Source: Bacteriovoracaceae bacterium
Lineage (GTDB): Bacteria > Bdellovibrionota > Bacteriovoracia > Bacteriovoracales > Bacteriovoracaceae
Direction of reading: 5' to 3'
Assembly (NCBI GenBank): GCA_017858255.1
Contig: JAFMBV010000001.1
Location: 1-64,000, forward strand
Length of the DNA: 64,000 nt
A program made the position numbers and the translations under genes. This document shows positions 43,981 through 53,083 of the stretch, one piece after another. The notes beneath the pieces are model-generated. The model did no database searches and was not told where the DNA came from. It was given only the letters and a program-made list of their open reading frames with translations. Within the stretch, counting starts at the first letter, position 1; each line of letters begins with the position of its first letter.

Positions 43981-45366
43981 TTACGACTTAAGGCCTATTT
44001 CATAAGTTCTTTCACAAAGTTGCCAGAATTCTTTCATTTGTGGAAAGGTTTCTAAGAATGAGGTGCCCCTTCTTTCATCATGGGCCTTAAAATAGAGATA
44101 GAAGTCACTTCTCTGGTGAGACAACCAATCTTCAGATTTCTCTTGCTTCATCCAGGCCAAAATCCGTTCCATTTTTTGAATTTCTGCTTTTTTTATTCCG
44201 ATTCTCTCATCCTGTCTTTCATTCATAAAAGCTATGAGGTCATTCATTTTTTCATAAAAATCTTCAGTTAAGATTTGTGCTGAAAAAATTTCAGGCCCCT
44301 GAAGATGAGGAATATCCAACAGGATTTGTCTTTTTTCATTATTAAATCTCTTTCTAAGAGAAAGCATGTATTCCAAAAACTGCTTGAAGCCTACAACACT
44401 TAGATTATTGAAGGTACACATAAAGGCCACTGAGCCAGTTGGTATTTCATTTAAATACCACTCAAGATTTTTTTCAAAATCGTTAAGCTTCAAACCCGTT
44501 CTTATATATTCCGCTTGCTCACCCCAAGTATCCAGGCTTGTGTGGAGTATATGTCTCTTAATTTTTCCATCGGCAACGAGAGGCTTTATTAAATCCATAA
44601 AGCGTTGCATCTGTTTTTCTGGAATACCTAAATTTGAATTTATAGAAAGATCAAGTTGGTCTTGCGGGTTTTCATTTAACCACTCTAATACCTTATAAGT
44701 ATTAGGACTCAAAAGTGGTTCCCCACCAGTAATCCTAAAGTACATTAGATCTTTTACAAGGTTTGGCCACCACTCCCAAAATGCATCGAGATAGGGGTTA
44801 TTATCTTCCTCTAAGGGATTATGGCCTTTAAACTTTAGCCATTTAATACTTTGGTGATCATGCTTTGATAGTTTTATTGCTCCATGCTTTTTAATCTCTT
44901 GCATCCATGAAGTGCTGATCGTTGGGGAGCAATACATACATTTAAAGTTACAGGTTGAACTGAAGCTAACTTCAACATAGCTTGGATTAATATTTTCATC
45001 CCACTTTAAATTTTTTACCTTTTCAAAGTAGGGAAGGGTCCAGTCGTCAACTCCACGATAATGACGGTCGGAATAATTGTTTCCGGGAAGGTCTTCAATA
45101 TCCCAACAAATTTTACACTCCGCAGGTCTTTCCCCATTTTTCATTTGTTTTCTTGCGATCTTTTTAAACTTTGTATTATGGAGAGCAGAAGGATCTTTTT
45201 TTAATTCACTCAAAGGTATTTTGTGGGGAAGAGGCAGGTAGCAAGAATGAGTATGACCAGTCATTAGATGAATTGTTACGTGCATCCACTTCGCCATACA
45301 AAAGGATGATGACACCTCATTAAGCTGCTCTCTAACTACATCTAATTTTCCAATATCTCCAAACAT
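43981..45366 (-). CDS. Radical SAM protein, twitch-type (461 aa)
   Basis: The CxxxCxxC cluster motif is CNFKCMYC near residue 140 (VEVSFSSTCNFKCMYC), followed by RITGGEPLLSPNTYKVLEWL and LDLSINSNLG, the core of radical SAM enzymes that use SAM and a 4Fe-4S cluster. A Cys-containing N-terminal region (AECKICWDIEDLPGNNYS) adds a potential second cluster site. It resembles twitch-domain proteins found in peptide or cofactor modification, but no substrate is evident; the neighbours are tRNAs and a PilZ protein. It looks solitary. Confidence 0.8.
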   Translation of the reverse strand: MFGDIGKLDVVREQLNEVSSSFCMAKWMHVTIHLMTGHTHSCYLPLPHKIPLSELKKDPSALHNTKFKKIARKQMKNGERPAECKICWDIEDLPGNNYSDRHYRGVDDWTLPYFEKVKNLKWDENINPSYVEVSFSSTCNFKCMYCSPTISTSWMQEIKKHGAIKLSKHDHQSIKWLKFKGHNPLEEDNNPYLDAFWEWWPNLVKDLMYFRITGGEPLLSPNTYKVLEWLNENPQDQLDLSINSNLGIPEKQMQRFMDLIKPLVADGKIKRHILHTSLDTWGEQAEYIRTGLKLNDFEKNLEWYLNEIPTGSVAFMCTFNNLSVVGFKQFLEYMLSLRKRFNNEKRQILLDIPHLQGPEIFSAQILTEDFYEKMNDLIAFMNERQDERIGIKKAEIQKMERILAWMKQEKSEDWLSHQRSDFYLYFKAHDERRGTSFLETFPQMKEFWQLCERTYEIGLKS

Positions 45367-45440
45367 AAATCACCCTTAGTGATGATAGCACCTCTACGAC
45401 ATAGAAAAAAATTTTTCGATTTTTTGAACTAGGTTAAAAA

Positions 45441-45531
45441 TGGCGGAGATGGTGAGATTCGAACTCACGGAACGGTCAGACCGTTCGACACCTTAGCAAG
45501 GTGCTCCCTTCGGCCACTCGGGCACATCTCC
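45441..45531 (-). tRNA. tRNA-Ser (anticodon GCT)
   Basis: 91 bases with a long variable arm. GGAGATG acceptor, anticodon loop in CACCTTGCTAAGGTG, T loop GTTCGAATC, encoded CCA. Reads AGC and AGU. 13 bases downstream of tRNA-Ser(TGA), likely co-transcribed. Confidence 0.95.
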
Positions 45532-45544
45532 GCAGTTTTTTAAA

Positions 45545-45632
45545 TGGCGGAGGACACAGGATTCGAACCTGCGGACCTGTTAAGGTCAATGGTTTTCAAA
45601 ACCACCGCTTTCGACCGCTCAGCCAATCCTCC
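45545..45632 (-). tRNA. tRNA-Ser (anticodon TGA)
   Basis: 88 bases, class II. Acceptor GGAGGAT, D arm GGCTGAGCGGTCGAAAGC, anticodon loop GGTTTTGAAAACC, long variable arm, T arm GGTTCGAATCC, encoded CCA. Reads UCA and UCG. Confidence 0.95.
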
Positions 45633-45644
45633 GCGAGATCCTAG

Positions 45645-45673
45645 AATATAATCGCAGACCTATGAATTGACAA
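45645..45673 (-). promoter_or_regulatory. Sigma-70 promoter of the tRNA-Ser pair
   Basis: TTGTCA, 17 bases, TATATT on the minus strand, ending 12 bases before tRNA-Ser(TGA). Probably drives both tRNA-Ser(TGA) and tRNA-Ser(GCT). Confidence 0.75.
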
Positions 45674-45687
45674 TATGAAGTCCAAAT

Positions 45688-48600
45688 TTACCTAGAAAGT
45701 GCACGAATTTGATTCTCAACCTGACTCCGATCCGGCGCGTTAGGGTAAAGTTTTAGATAAGTTCTAAACTCTTCTATGGCCAATCCACTTTGACCAACAC
45801 CTTGGTAAATAAATCCTAGCTGTTTTCTAATCTCAGGCATGTCTGGGGCCTGCTTCTTTGCTCTTAGATACAGCTCTCTAGCGATCTCATAATTCCTCTG
45901 ATTTAACTTTATGAAGCCCAGACTCATAAGAGACTCAACATTTCTTGGATTAATTGAAATGGATTTCTCTAGGTTCTTAATGGCATCACTAAACTTACCT
46001 AGTAGACGCTGTGTTTCTCCAAGAATGTAATAACCATTGTAAATCTTAGGATTATTTTCTTTTTCCTTTTCAGCAGCAAGAAGGGCATTCTTATAGTCCT
46101 TCATTTTCAAATAAACCTTAGCTATTAAATAATAGGCGCCTGGGTAAGTTGATAACCTCTTTGTCACGCCTAATAAAACCTCTAAAGACTTTTGGTAGCG
46201 GCCAAGGGAGGCATATGTTTTTCCAAGAAGCATTCTCGTCGTAACATCTCCCGGATTAATTTCTAGCAACAACTCAGCATTAGTAATGACATTATCCATA
46301 TTTTCTTCAATTTGAGCTGCCTTAATTAAGAAAGAGTAAAAGGCTGGATCTTCAGTATTCAAGTTTTGAATTTTTTCTTTCATTTCTTTAAATTGAGCAA
46401 GTTGTCCATTTCGGTAATAAAAGGTGGCAATATCACCCATAAGGCGTGGGTTGTCTTTATTGTCCGTATCGAGTGCAGTCTGAAGGTAACCAATTGCTGT
46501 ATCAGCTCCCTCTAACTCAAAAAGTATTTCTCCATATAGTGATTTATATTCGATATTCAGTGGATCAAGGGTAATGGCCTCAGCAAGCTTGGCCTTACTC
46601 AGATTATACTGTCTGCTTCGGGAATATATTTTGGCCATCAAATAATAATCCTCATCTCGAAGTGGATTCCTTGCAACAGATTGGCTTAAAAACTTAATCG
46701 CGAGAGGATACCTCTTTGCTCTTTCATAGTAGTGGCCAACGACTGACTCATATAAGGGATGCTGCCGCAGCTTAGAATTGGAGATGGCCCCCACCTCTAG
46801 TTGTGCTTCATCGATTTTATTCGCTTCGTACAAGGCCCTAACCAATGCAAAGCTAACGTGTGGATTTCTTGGATATTCTCTTCTTAGAAATGTTAATGTA
46901 TCTATGGCTGATTCAAAGTAGCCTCTTTGAATCTGTAATTCTGCTAAGTTTAAATCTGCAGGTAAAAAGCTTATCTCGAGATCCACAGCTTCAATTGCTA
47001 CTCGAAAGGCATCTTCCCACCGTCTTTCTTTACTAAGTTTTTTCGATTTTCTCATTAAATCGAGGGCCTTTGACTCGAGAATTAATTTTTCAGCGACTTT
47101 TCCACCACCAACTTCAAGACTGGCCAATTTAGAACGAAGTCGATTCGTATCATTAATCTTTAAGGCGAGTTTAAATAGTATTGCAGCCGTTTTCACATCT
47201 TTACCGTAAGCTGAAAGGATACCTAGGTTCTCCAAGTAATTAGCGTAATAAATGGGAGAACCTTCAAAGGATAATTTTTCGATTTGTTTTAAAATTGAGG
47301 AATACCTTTTAAAGTTTTCCTCTCTTAATAAATATTCAGAATAGTTCAAAAGTAGCGCTACAGAAGAGGGGTATTTCTGAAGACCTTCCTCTACAACTTT
47401 TTTTCCTAAATCATACCTTTCATCGAGCGTATGAAAATTACTCATAGCAAGATAGGCTTCAAAGGGTAAGTTTGGATACTCTCTTATTTTTGTTAAAATC
47501 TTTTTTGCTTTTGTTAAGTCGCCTACTTTTATGGCCAAGTCGAGGTAAAGAGAATGTAGCTTTAATGTTGGTTTCCCAACCCTTAGGAAGTTCTCAAGTA
47601 AATTAATCGCACTATTATGTTTGCCATTATTTGCATAGAAAAGAGTAGTCCCTATCGCAATATTAATATCTGTAAGCACCTTTGATCTTGTGATCTTAAT
47701 TAAATTAAAAATTATCGCCGCCCCCTTACTTTTATTCGAGACGTTATTAAAAAGCTCACCATAGGTGAGGATAAGAAAACCAAGGGCGGGGTTATTTTTA
47801 AATTTAAACTCAATACTCTGCTTAAAATAAGTGCTTGCCTCTACTTTACTTAAGTAGCTGCTTCTTCGATAAGCTTCTAGGCCCTTTCTGAAGTTTAGAT
47901 CGGCCTTCTCTTTATCTTCAACTTCGTATGTTATTGGAGCGCTAACCTTTAAATATTTCGGCTCGAATTCTTTTTCCTTTGGATCTTCATCTAAAAGGAA
48001 CCAAATGATAGCGATAAAGGCGATAGCTACTATTGGTGATATTCCCTTCTTTTTCTTCGGCTCTTCTACTTCCTCAAAATCATCATCAGCTTCAACTTCT
48101 TTATTTTTCTCTTTAAGGTCTCTTTTTTTCTCATCCTCAATTTCTCGCTCTAAGCTTTTTGCTTCTCTTTTCAAACTAACTAGTGCATTTCTATCAATAA
48201 ACTGAGTGCTCTCATCAAAACCTACTTCTTCCTCCCGTGCTTCCTCTGCTGCCTCTTCCAGCTCCTTTTCTTTTTCACGCTTATTAATTTCAAGTTTTTT
48301 CTTTTGCTCTTCTTGTTCTTTAAACCACTTCATTGCCTCAGGGTTTACTTGGGTCTTATCAACATCATTAACTTGCTTTCTTTTTAGAACCACCGTTTTT
48401 TCAAAAGAATCCTCTTCCTCTGGTGTCTCTTCTTCAATTTCTTCTTGGATTGATGGTTCTGGAACCTCATCTACAGTTTTTTCATTATACTTTTTCTCCA
48501 AAGCTTCATAATCAAACAATTGACTGGGGTCCTCTCTAGTAAACCTAAATTCTTGATGTTCACTCTTTTGTACACTTTCTTGTAGCTCTTCTACTTTTTT

Positions 48601-48915
48601 TATTTTTTCACTCTGACTCTCTTCTTTTTCTTTTTTCCTTTGAGCTTCTTTTTGTTTTGCCAAAGAGATTCTAGCGATTGTTGAATCATTATCCCCTTCC
48701 TGATCAGAGGCAACCACTTCGCCTTTAGCTAAAGAACTTAACAAATTATTTATCTCTGGAATCATAGAAATACTTTCCCAATCACCTGTTGGAAAAATTT
48801 GAGCAGTCTCGTCGCCACCAATATGTCCTTTGCTATATAATTCCCCAACTTGGGAAATTGCAAAAGGACCGACAATCCGACCATTAGAAAGTTTTATTCG
48901 ATATTTTTTGGCCAT
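45688..48915 (-). CDS. Large TPR membrane protein with N-terminal GYF_2-like domain (1075 aa)
   Basis: N-terminal 55 residues (YRIKLSNGRIVGPFAISQVGELYSKG, PTGDWESIS) match a GYF_2/DUF4339-type sensor domain. A long acidic, Glu/Lys-rich, disordered segment with KTVVLKRK-like and DKTQVN-like tracts follows to about residue 285, then one membrane helix (ISPIVAIAFIAIIWFLL) and about 700 residues of TPR repeats (for example LGKTYASLGRYQKSLEVLLG, LGETQRLLGKFSDAIKNLEK). The N-terminus is thus cytoplasmic and the TPRs probably periplasmic. The ATG overlaps the stop of the seven-gene Nuo-like block, so it is the last gene of that operon. A scaffold or assembly factor is likely. Confidence 0.8.
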   Translation of the reverse strand: MAKKYRIKLSNGRIVGPFAISQVGELYSKGHIGGDETAQIFPTGDWESISMIPEINNLLSSLAKGEVVASDQEGDNDSTIARISLAKQKEAQRKKEKEESQSEKIKKVEELQESVQKSEHQEFRFTREDPSQLFDYEALEKKYNEKTVDEVPEPSIQEEIEEETPEEEDSFEKTVVLKRKQVNDVDKTQVNPEAMKWFKEQEEQKKKLEINKREKEKELEEAAEEAREEEVGFDESTQFIDRNALVSLKREAKSLEREIEDEKKRDLKEKNKEVEADDDFEEVEEPKKKKGISPIVAIAFIAIIWFLLDEDPKEKEFEPKYLKVSAPITYEVEDKEKADLNFRKGLEAYRRSSYLSKVEASTYFKQSIEFKFKNNPALGFLILTYGELFNNVSNKSKGAAIIFNLIKITRSKVLTDINIAIGTTLFYANNGKHNSAINLLENFLRVGKPTLKLHSLYLDLAIKVGDLTKAKKILTKIREYPNLPFEAYLAMSNFHTLDERYDLGKKVVEEGLQKYPSSVALLLNYSEYLLREENFKRYSSILKQIEKLSFEGSPIYYANYLENLGILSAYGKDVKTAAILFKLALKINDTNRLRSKLASLEVGGGKVAEKLILESKALDLMRKSKKLSKERRWEDAFRVAIEAVDLEISFLPADLNLAELQIQRGYFESAIDTLTFLRREYPRNPHVSFALVRALYEANKIDEAQLEVGAISNSKLRQHPLYESVVGHYYERAKRYPLAIKFLSQSVARNPLRDEDYYLMAKIYSRSRQYNLSKAKLAEAITLDPLNIEYKSLYGEILFELEGADTAIGYLQTALDTDNKDNPRLMGDIATFYYRNGQLAQFKEMKEKIQNLNTEDPAFYSFLIKAAQIEENMDNVITNAELLLEINPGDVTTRMLLGKTYASLGRYQKSLEVLLGVTKRLSTYPGAYYLIAKVYLKMKDYKNALLAAEKEKENNPKIYNGYYILGETQRLLGKFSDAIKNLEKSISINPRNVESLMSLGFIKLNQRNYEIARELYLRAKKQAPDMPEIRKQLGFIYQGVGQSGLAIEEFRTYLKLYPNAPDRSQVENQIRALSR

Positions 48916-50057
48916 TATCTAATACTTATAAGTACACCGATAATTATAGCCGATAGTGTGAGGGGATTTGCTAAATGGTCAATTTTTCTCTCTTTTTGAA
49001 AGGAACTCTTAAATTCAATCCAAAAAATTAAATTTAGAAACCAAAATAGTCCAATAAAGTAAAATACACTTAAACCCATCCCCTCTAAAGAAGAGGTTTT
49101 TATTGCCTGATCTAAGAATTGACTGATATTTCCCCAAAACAATCCAGACATTCCGAGGAAACTAAATAAATATAGGTAGGGCCTTACCTTTTCTGAGCAT
49201 TTTAAAGAACGACTAATATAAGGTAGGTAAGAATATATATTGAAACACAAAATTACTTTCAATATATCTTCATTAAAAACATTATTTTGACTGAAGTAAA
49301 TTATTATCAAAAACAGTTCTCCAGACCTTTTAAATACCTTCCATAACTCAAGGCTTGATCGTGAAGAAAAAATAGTTAATATGGCCAAGCAAAATATTGC
49401 GACCTGACTTCCGAGAAGTACCTCATGTGGAATAATAAAATTTGTTTTTAAAATTACAGCTACGAATAAAATTGCTCTATTTGCCAGTGGATAAGAGTAA
49501 TCTTTTAAGGCGTCCTTATCTAGACCTAATGGAATTAACTCATTTGATAGCCAATACAAAAATACCAACATCCCCATACCAACAACTTGTGAATTTATTT
49601 GAGCCATTAAAAACGCTAAAGAAATTACTGTTATGGTAATAAATGTCTTCTTTATCGTATAAATCCAATTACCTGGACCCATATTTAAAAAAAGTTGGAG
49701 TATAAAGAAGAAAAACAATATGCCCCAATAGTTTTCAACATTAAGAAATTTAATAATTAGATGGATCGAGAGTATAAGTATCAAGGGAACAGAAAAGTGT
49801 GGCACTAAGGTACGATTGGCCAAGTCCGCAGGTCTAGTAAATTGAAATAATATAATTTCCACAGCAACAAGATAGAAGAAACTAGAATGTGGACCACTAA
49901 CCAAAACACCTCTACTTAAAAAGAGGTCTAACATTATGTCTATTAATAAAGCTACAATGACAATGACTGTAACTAATTGCCCTGCTCTTTGAGCTTTAGG
50001 CTTACCAGCCCCCAACAACATGCTAATAAAAGTTATCACTGACATTGCTATAGTCAT
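48915..50057 (-). CDS. Divergent NuoN/HyfB-like membrane protein, module gene 7 (380 aa)
   Basis: About 10-11 membrane segments. By eye it lines up with NuoN from this window: YPLANRAILFVAVILKTNFI with the TM segment containing the conserved Lys (NuoN SPLPVTAFFSIVPKVAGL), ELWKVFKRSGELFLIII with the VKRMLAYSSISHAGMML helix, and FSFLGMSGLFWGNISQF with FSLAGIPPFSGFVAKF. The first membrane helices of NuoN appear shortened. I use ATG 50057, which overlaps the previous stop (AAAATGA) and follows GAGGGA; a TTG at 50084 is possible. Probable antiporter-type subunit, possibly inactive. Confidence 0.6.
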   Translation of the reverse strand: MTIAMSVITFISMLLGAGKPKAQRAGQLVTVIVIVALLIDIMLDLFLSRGVLVSGPHSSFFYLVAVEIILFQFTRPADLANRTLVPHFSVPLILILSIHLIIKFLNVENYWGILFFFFILQLFLNMGPGNWIYTIKKTFITITVISLAFLMAQINSQVVGMGMLVFLYWLSNELIPLGLDKDALKDYSYPLANRAILFVAVILKTNFIIPHEVLLGSQVAIFCLAILTIFSSRSSLELWKVFKRSGELFLIIIYFSQNNVFNEDILKVILCFNIYSYLPYISRSLKCSEKVRPYLYLFSFLGMSGLFWGNISQFLDQAIKTSSLEGMGLSVFYFIGLFWFLNLIFWIEFKSSFQKERKIDHLANPLTLSAIIIGVLISIR

Positions 50058-51124
50058 TTTATTCCCTCTACTCTTCGTGCCCAAACAGCACGAGTAAAGT
50101 TATTTTCAAAGAGAATATACAGAAGGACAAAAACACTAAACAACTGCGGAGCTGAAGCCTTATATTTGATAAAAACCATTATTAAGACTGGTATTAAGAA
50201 AATTAACAAAACCCCCAACTCAACCTTAACACGAGAAATAACCTTTTTTAAATTACCCCAGTACATCCATGGAGAACATAGCGGTATCAGGATTATCATA
50301 AAAGAGTATTCGTTCGGTAAGTTTAGGGAAAGCAAAAGAATTGCTGGTAATATTAAATTTCTACCACTGTTTCTTTTAAGCAGGTACCAACCGATTACAA
50401 ATATTGCCGTTAATAAGTCTGAGTTAGTTGAAGAGAAGGGCAGGTGTGTCTTCAGTAATATTAAATAAAAATAAAGAGATAATGTCTCTAACCAGAATGC
50501 TCGTTGCCCAGTCTTAGTAAAAGACTCCATACCACGAGTAAAGCTTATCAAAACAACAAAATATAAAATTAAAAACAAAGATTTTAACGTTAAAACGACG
50601 TTTATATTTGAAGTGATCTGATAAATATTTTCGTAATATTCGGCTCCCCCCAAATACACTTCAGATATCTTAATTATTAAGTAAACGATAATTGCGCCAA
50701 AGTAATTAATCATGCTACGAAATGGATTTGAAATAGAGTCATGTAATCTAATTAATAGAACGAAGTAAAAGAGATGCAAAAAACTTATATAGTTACCATT
50801 AAATAACAATAATCCTATTTGGATAATTAAAATATTTACCGGCTTACCAACCAAGGGTCTCTTGTTAAAAAGAGTAAGTAGGTACCATACCCACAAGGAC
50901 ATCACGAAAGTATTAGTGTAAGACAACAACATGTGCTGTGTTGTTAAAACGCCAACATATACGGCCCAGCCCCATGTTATGAGAGAAATTGATACTGGTA
51001 AGTACCTTAAGCTCTTACCTTTAAAAAGATTGAAATTATAAAGGAATAAAGCGGTCGTCCCGATTAATGCAATCACTTCAAGACCCCGATTATGTAGGTA
51101 AACCATAACAAGAATATTAAACAA
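50054..51124 (-). CDS. Divergent NuoM/N-like membrane protein, module gene 6 (356 aa)
   Basis: About ten membrane segments, no signal peptide. Weaker likeness to antiporter-type Nuo subunits: LSLYFYLILLKTHLPF resembles the Lys-bearing helix of module gene 7 (VAVILKTNFI), followed at the same distance by a polar break and another helix (LILPAILLLSLNLPNE). The longest frame begins at TTG 51124, overlapping the previous gene by 52 bases; ATG 51106 is the alternative. Neither has a clear binding site, suggesting translation by coupling. Confidence 0.5.
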   Translation of the reverse strand: MFNILVMVYLHNRGLEVIALIGTTALFLYNFNLFKGKSLRYLPVSISLITWGWAVYVGVLTTQHMLLSYTNTFVMSLWVWYLLTLFNKRPLVGKPVNILIIQIGLLLFNGNYISFLHLFYFVLLIRLHDSISNPFRSMINYFGAIIVYLIIKISEVYLGGAEYYENIYQITSNINVVLTLKSLFLILYFVVLISFTRGMESFTKTGQRAFWLETLSLYFYLILLKTHLPFSSTNSDLLTAIFVIGWYLLKRNSGRNLILPAILLLSLNLPNEYSFMIILIPLCSPWMYWGNLKKVISRVKVELGVLLIFLIPVLIMVFIKYKASAPQLFSVFVLLYILFENNFTRAVWARRVEGIK

Positions 51125-52416
51125 ACAGTTATTGAGTAAGAAAAGTTTGGTAGCTTAAAATGCTTCGAATTATGATAAGTTTTTGGCATGCTTCTATTAT
51201 AGGCAATTTTTATATTATTACTTTTGGAGACTCTACGAGGAGCATCCCATTCTACAGAATGAGAAACCCTAATTACTCTATTAAATACAACCCTTTTTTT
51301 GTTCGCTATATAGACCATACCCACTGTTATAACTAAAAATAGTACTGAGAAAGGATTAATGGCCACATAAGTGGATGCTGTTGCATAAAGTAATAAAGAA
51401 GCGAGTAAGATCCATGATGAAAGTTCAAAATATTTCATCTCATTCTTTTGAGCCGGTTTATCTACCTGATAAATCTGCTTTAACAATAATATCAAGTACC
51501 CAAAACCAATAGATAAATAGGCAAGGGGAGATGTATATATCTTCTCATAGGCCCATGCGAGTGGAGTTCCATAAACACCTACCACCATTAATGAAGCCAA
51601 TAGTATGTAAAAAATTTGAGAATAGCTTAGTAGCAACTTTCCTTTTTCGACTTCTATATTTTTCAACTCTACGAAGAGAGTATTTAAAATCACAATCGAT
51701 GAGGTAAATATATTAAAGATGACCAAACTTGTTAGGTAGATATTTTCTGATTTTACGAAGGCCATAGTTAATATGGCCAACCACATAACTTTATACTCAA
51801 TATTCTTCCTTACTATTAAGATAAAAATTATCGTTAATGCCGATAGGCAGGATAAAACGAGTAAAGATTGCTCCCTTAATTGTGGTGCTATAAAAAAAGC
51901 TCCCATAACCATAAGGTAAGAGATATCGCTATTCTTTTTAGACAGAGTTAAATAATTCACCAAATTGCCTATAAAAAATAATGGTAAGAATATTTCAGCG
52001 AGCTCAACTCTAAAGTAACTTGTATAAAAGCCTAAAGTAGTCCCAAGAAGGCCCAGGAGGGTAGTTGGAAAGTCTTGTTTCCATAATCCTTGTAAAAATA
52101 TTAAAAGATAGCAATAAGGTAAAAACTTTGAATAATCACCTTCTAGCTGGCTAAACACTAAAGCAAACATGGGAAACATTAAAGTTACATGGTTTTCTAA
52201 ACTACCTTTAGTGAAGTAAAATAAAAAGAAAGTAGCTAAAAGGGAATATTGATATATAGGCTCTATTCCGCTACTTAGTCCCAACAAAACAACAAAAAAC
52301 ATCATCAAGAGACTTTTAAAGAGAGTGGCGGCCGTAATATTACGATAACTATAATTTAAAGTTTTTGTGTAATACAAAATCAAAAATAATAACCATGCTA
52401 CTAGTGTAAGTATCAT
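51073..52416 (-). CDS. Divergent NuoM/N-like membrane protein, module gene 5 (447 aa)
   Basis: About eleven membrane segments and a polar, basic C-terminal loop before a last helix. Near residues 260-290 SYSQIFYILLASLMVVGVYG is followed by GTPLAWAYEKIY, which resembles the G-x-P-x-x-x-x-F-x-x-K signature of Nuo/Mrp antiporter subunits (compare AGIPPFSGFVAKF in NuoN). The start codon overlaps the preceding stop (ATGA). Charged membrane residues needed for proton pumping are not evident. Function inferred only. Confidence 0.55.
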   Translation of the reverse strand: MILTLVAWLLFLILYYTKTLNYSYRNITAATLFKSLLMMFFVVLLGLSSGIEPIYQYSLLATFFLFYFTKGSLENHVTLMFPMFALVFSQLEGDYSKFLPYCYLLIFLQGLWKQDFPTTLLGLLGTTLGFYTSYFRVELAEIFLPLFFIGNLVNYLTLSKKNSDISYLMVMGAFFIAPQLREQSLLVLSCLSALTIIFILIVRKNIEYKVMWLAILTMAFVKSENIYLTSLVIFNIFTSSIVILNTLFVELKNIEVEKGKLLLSYSQIFYILLASLMVVGVYGTPLAWAYEKIYTSPLAYLSIGFGYLILLLKQIYQVDKPAQKNEMKYFELSSWILLASLLLYATASTYVAINPFSVLFLVITVGMVYIANKKRVVFNRVIRVSHSVEWDAPRRVSKSNNIKIAYNRSMPKTYHNSKHFKLPNFSYSITVCLIFLLWFTYIIGVLK

Positions 52417-52658
52417 CTTATTACCTTACTTTCTCTTTTAGATTTTCTTGGGTAAAAGACAATAGTAAGAGACATGGATATTATCATCAGTAGGGGCACA
52501 AAATTATCAAGATTATCCCTCTTTAAAACAATAAAGAAATAGAGCGCCATAAACATTAAGTAATTTATCCCTGTATAAATAATGGTGCTATTATTTTTTG
52601 ATAACAGGAGCTTGATCATTAGAGACATACAAAAGAACATTATTAGTGCACCAGTCAT
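52413..52658 (-). CDS. Small NuoK/HyfE C-terminal-like membrane protein, module gene 4 (81 aa)
   Basis: Three membrane helices. LLLSKNNSTIIYTGINYLMFMALYF has the shape of the 'L..rN.i.iL.giElm.Na' loop and helix of NuoK/HyfE, but the helix Glu that is conserved in proton transfer is replaced by Asn/Thr. Overlaps neighbours by four bases at each end. With module gene 3 it may form the two halves of a split HyfE. Confidence 0.55.
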   Translation of the reverse strand: MTGALIMFFCMSLMIKLLLSKNNSTIIYTGINYLMFMALYFFIVLKRDNLDNFVPLLMIISMSLTIVFYPRKSKRESKVIR

Positions 52659-53083
52659 AATCTGTTTCTCCCTCTTTGGAAGGCATAAATCGAAAGTGCT
52701 GTTATTATAATTAAGATTATTTCAAACATAATAAGAACTTCTGGTCCTATAACTAAACCTAAAAAGCCTGCCTCTATCTTCTCTCTATTTAAAAAATAAA
52801 TACCGAAACTAGGCAGAAAGGCTAAATATGTGACAACCTTTTCATGAATAGTTGAGTGTTCTTTTGTCTTTGTAAAAACTAATGACTTTTTGGCGACGAA
52901 TACGACCGGTAACACGATGCTCACGAAAAGCATCATTTCTATCGGGCCTTTTATAATCCAAACAACAAGTGATGTTATTAGTAAGTTTATCATTATGGTC
53001 GCCATCGGTCTCTTTTCACCACCAATGAGAGTGATCAAGCCTAATACCAAAATAAAAGTGAGGACCATATTTTCTTTAATCAT
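52655..53083 (-). CDS. HyfE N-terminal-like membrane protein, module gene 3 (142 aa)
   Basis: Five hydrophobic segments. The first three (LTFILVLGLITLIGG, IMINLLITSLVVWIIKG, MMLFVSIVLPVVFVAKK) match HyfE in order and spacing, including the third helix ending in a K/P-containing turn. Overlaps module genes 2 and 4. Likeness is by pattern; a different small membrane protein cannot be excluded. Confidence 0.5.
   Translation of the reverse strand: MIKENMVLTFILVLGLITLIGGEKRPMATIMINLLITSLVVWIIKGPIEMMLFVSIVLPVVFVAKKSLVFTKTKEHSTIHEKVVTYLAFLPSFGIYFLNREKIEAGFLGLVIGPEVLIMFEIILIIITALSIYAFQRGRNRL

Noticed and set aside
48206-48511. Serine-rich plus-strand ORF in the TPR gene
   Set aside because: It is the reverse of the Glu/Lys-rich linker codons, a composition artefact.
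50058-50084. TTG start for module gene 7
   Set aside because: ATG at 50057 overlaps the previous stop and has GAGGGA before it.
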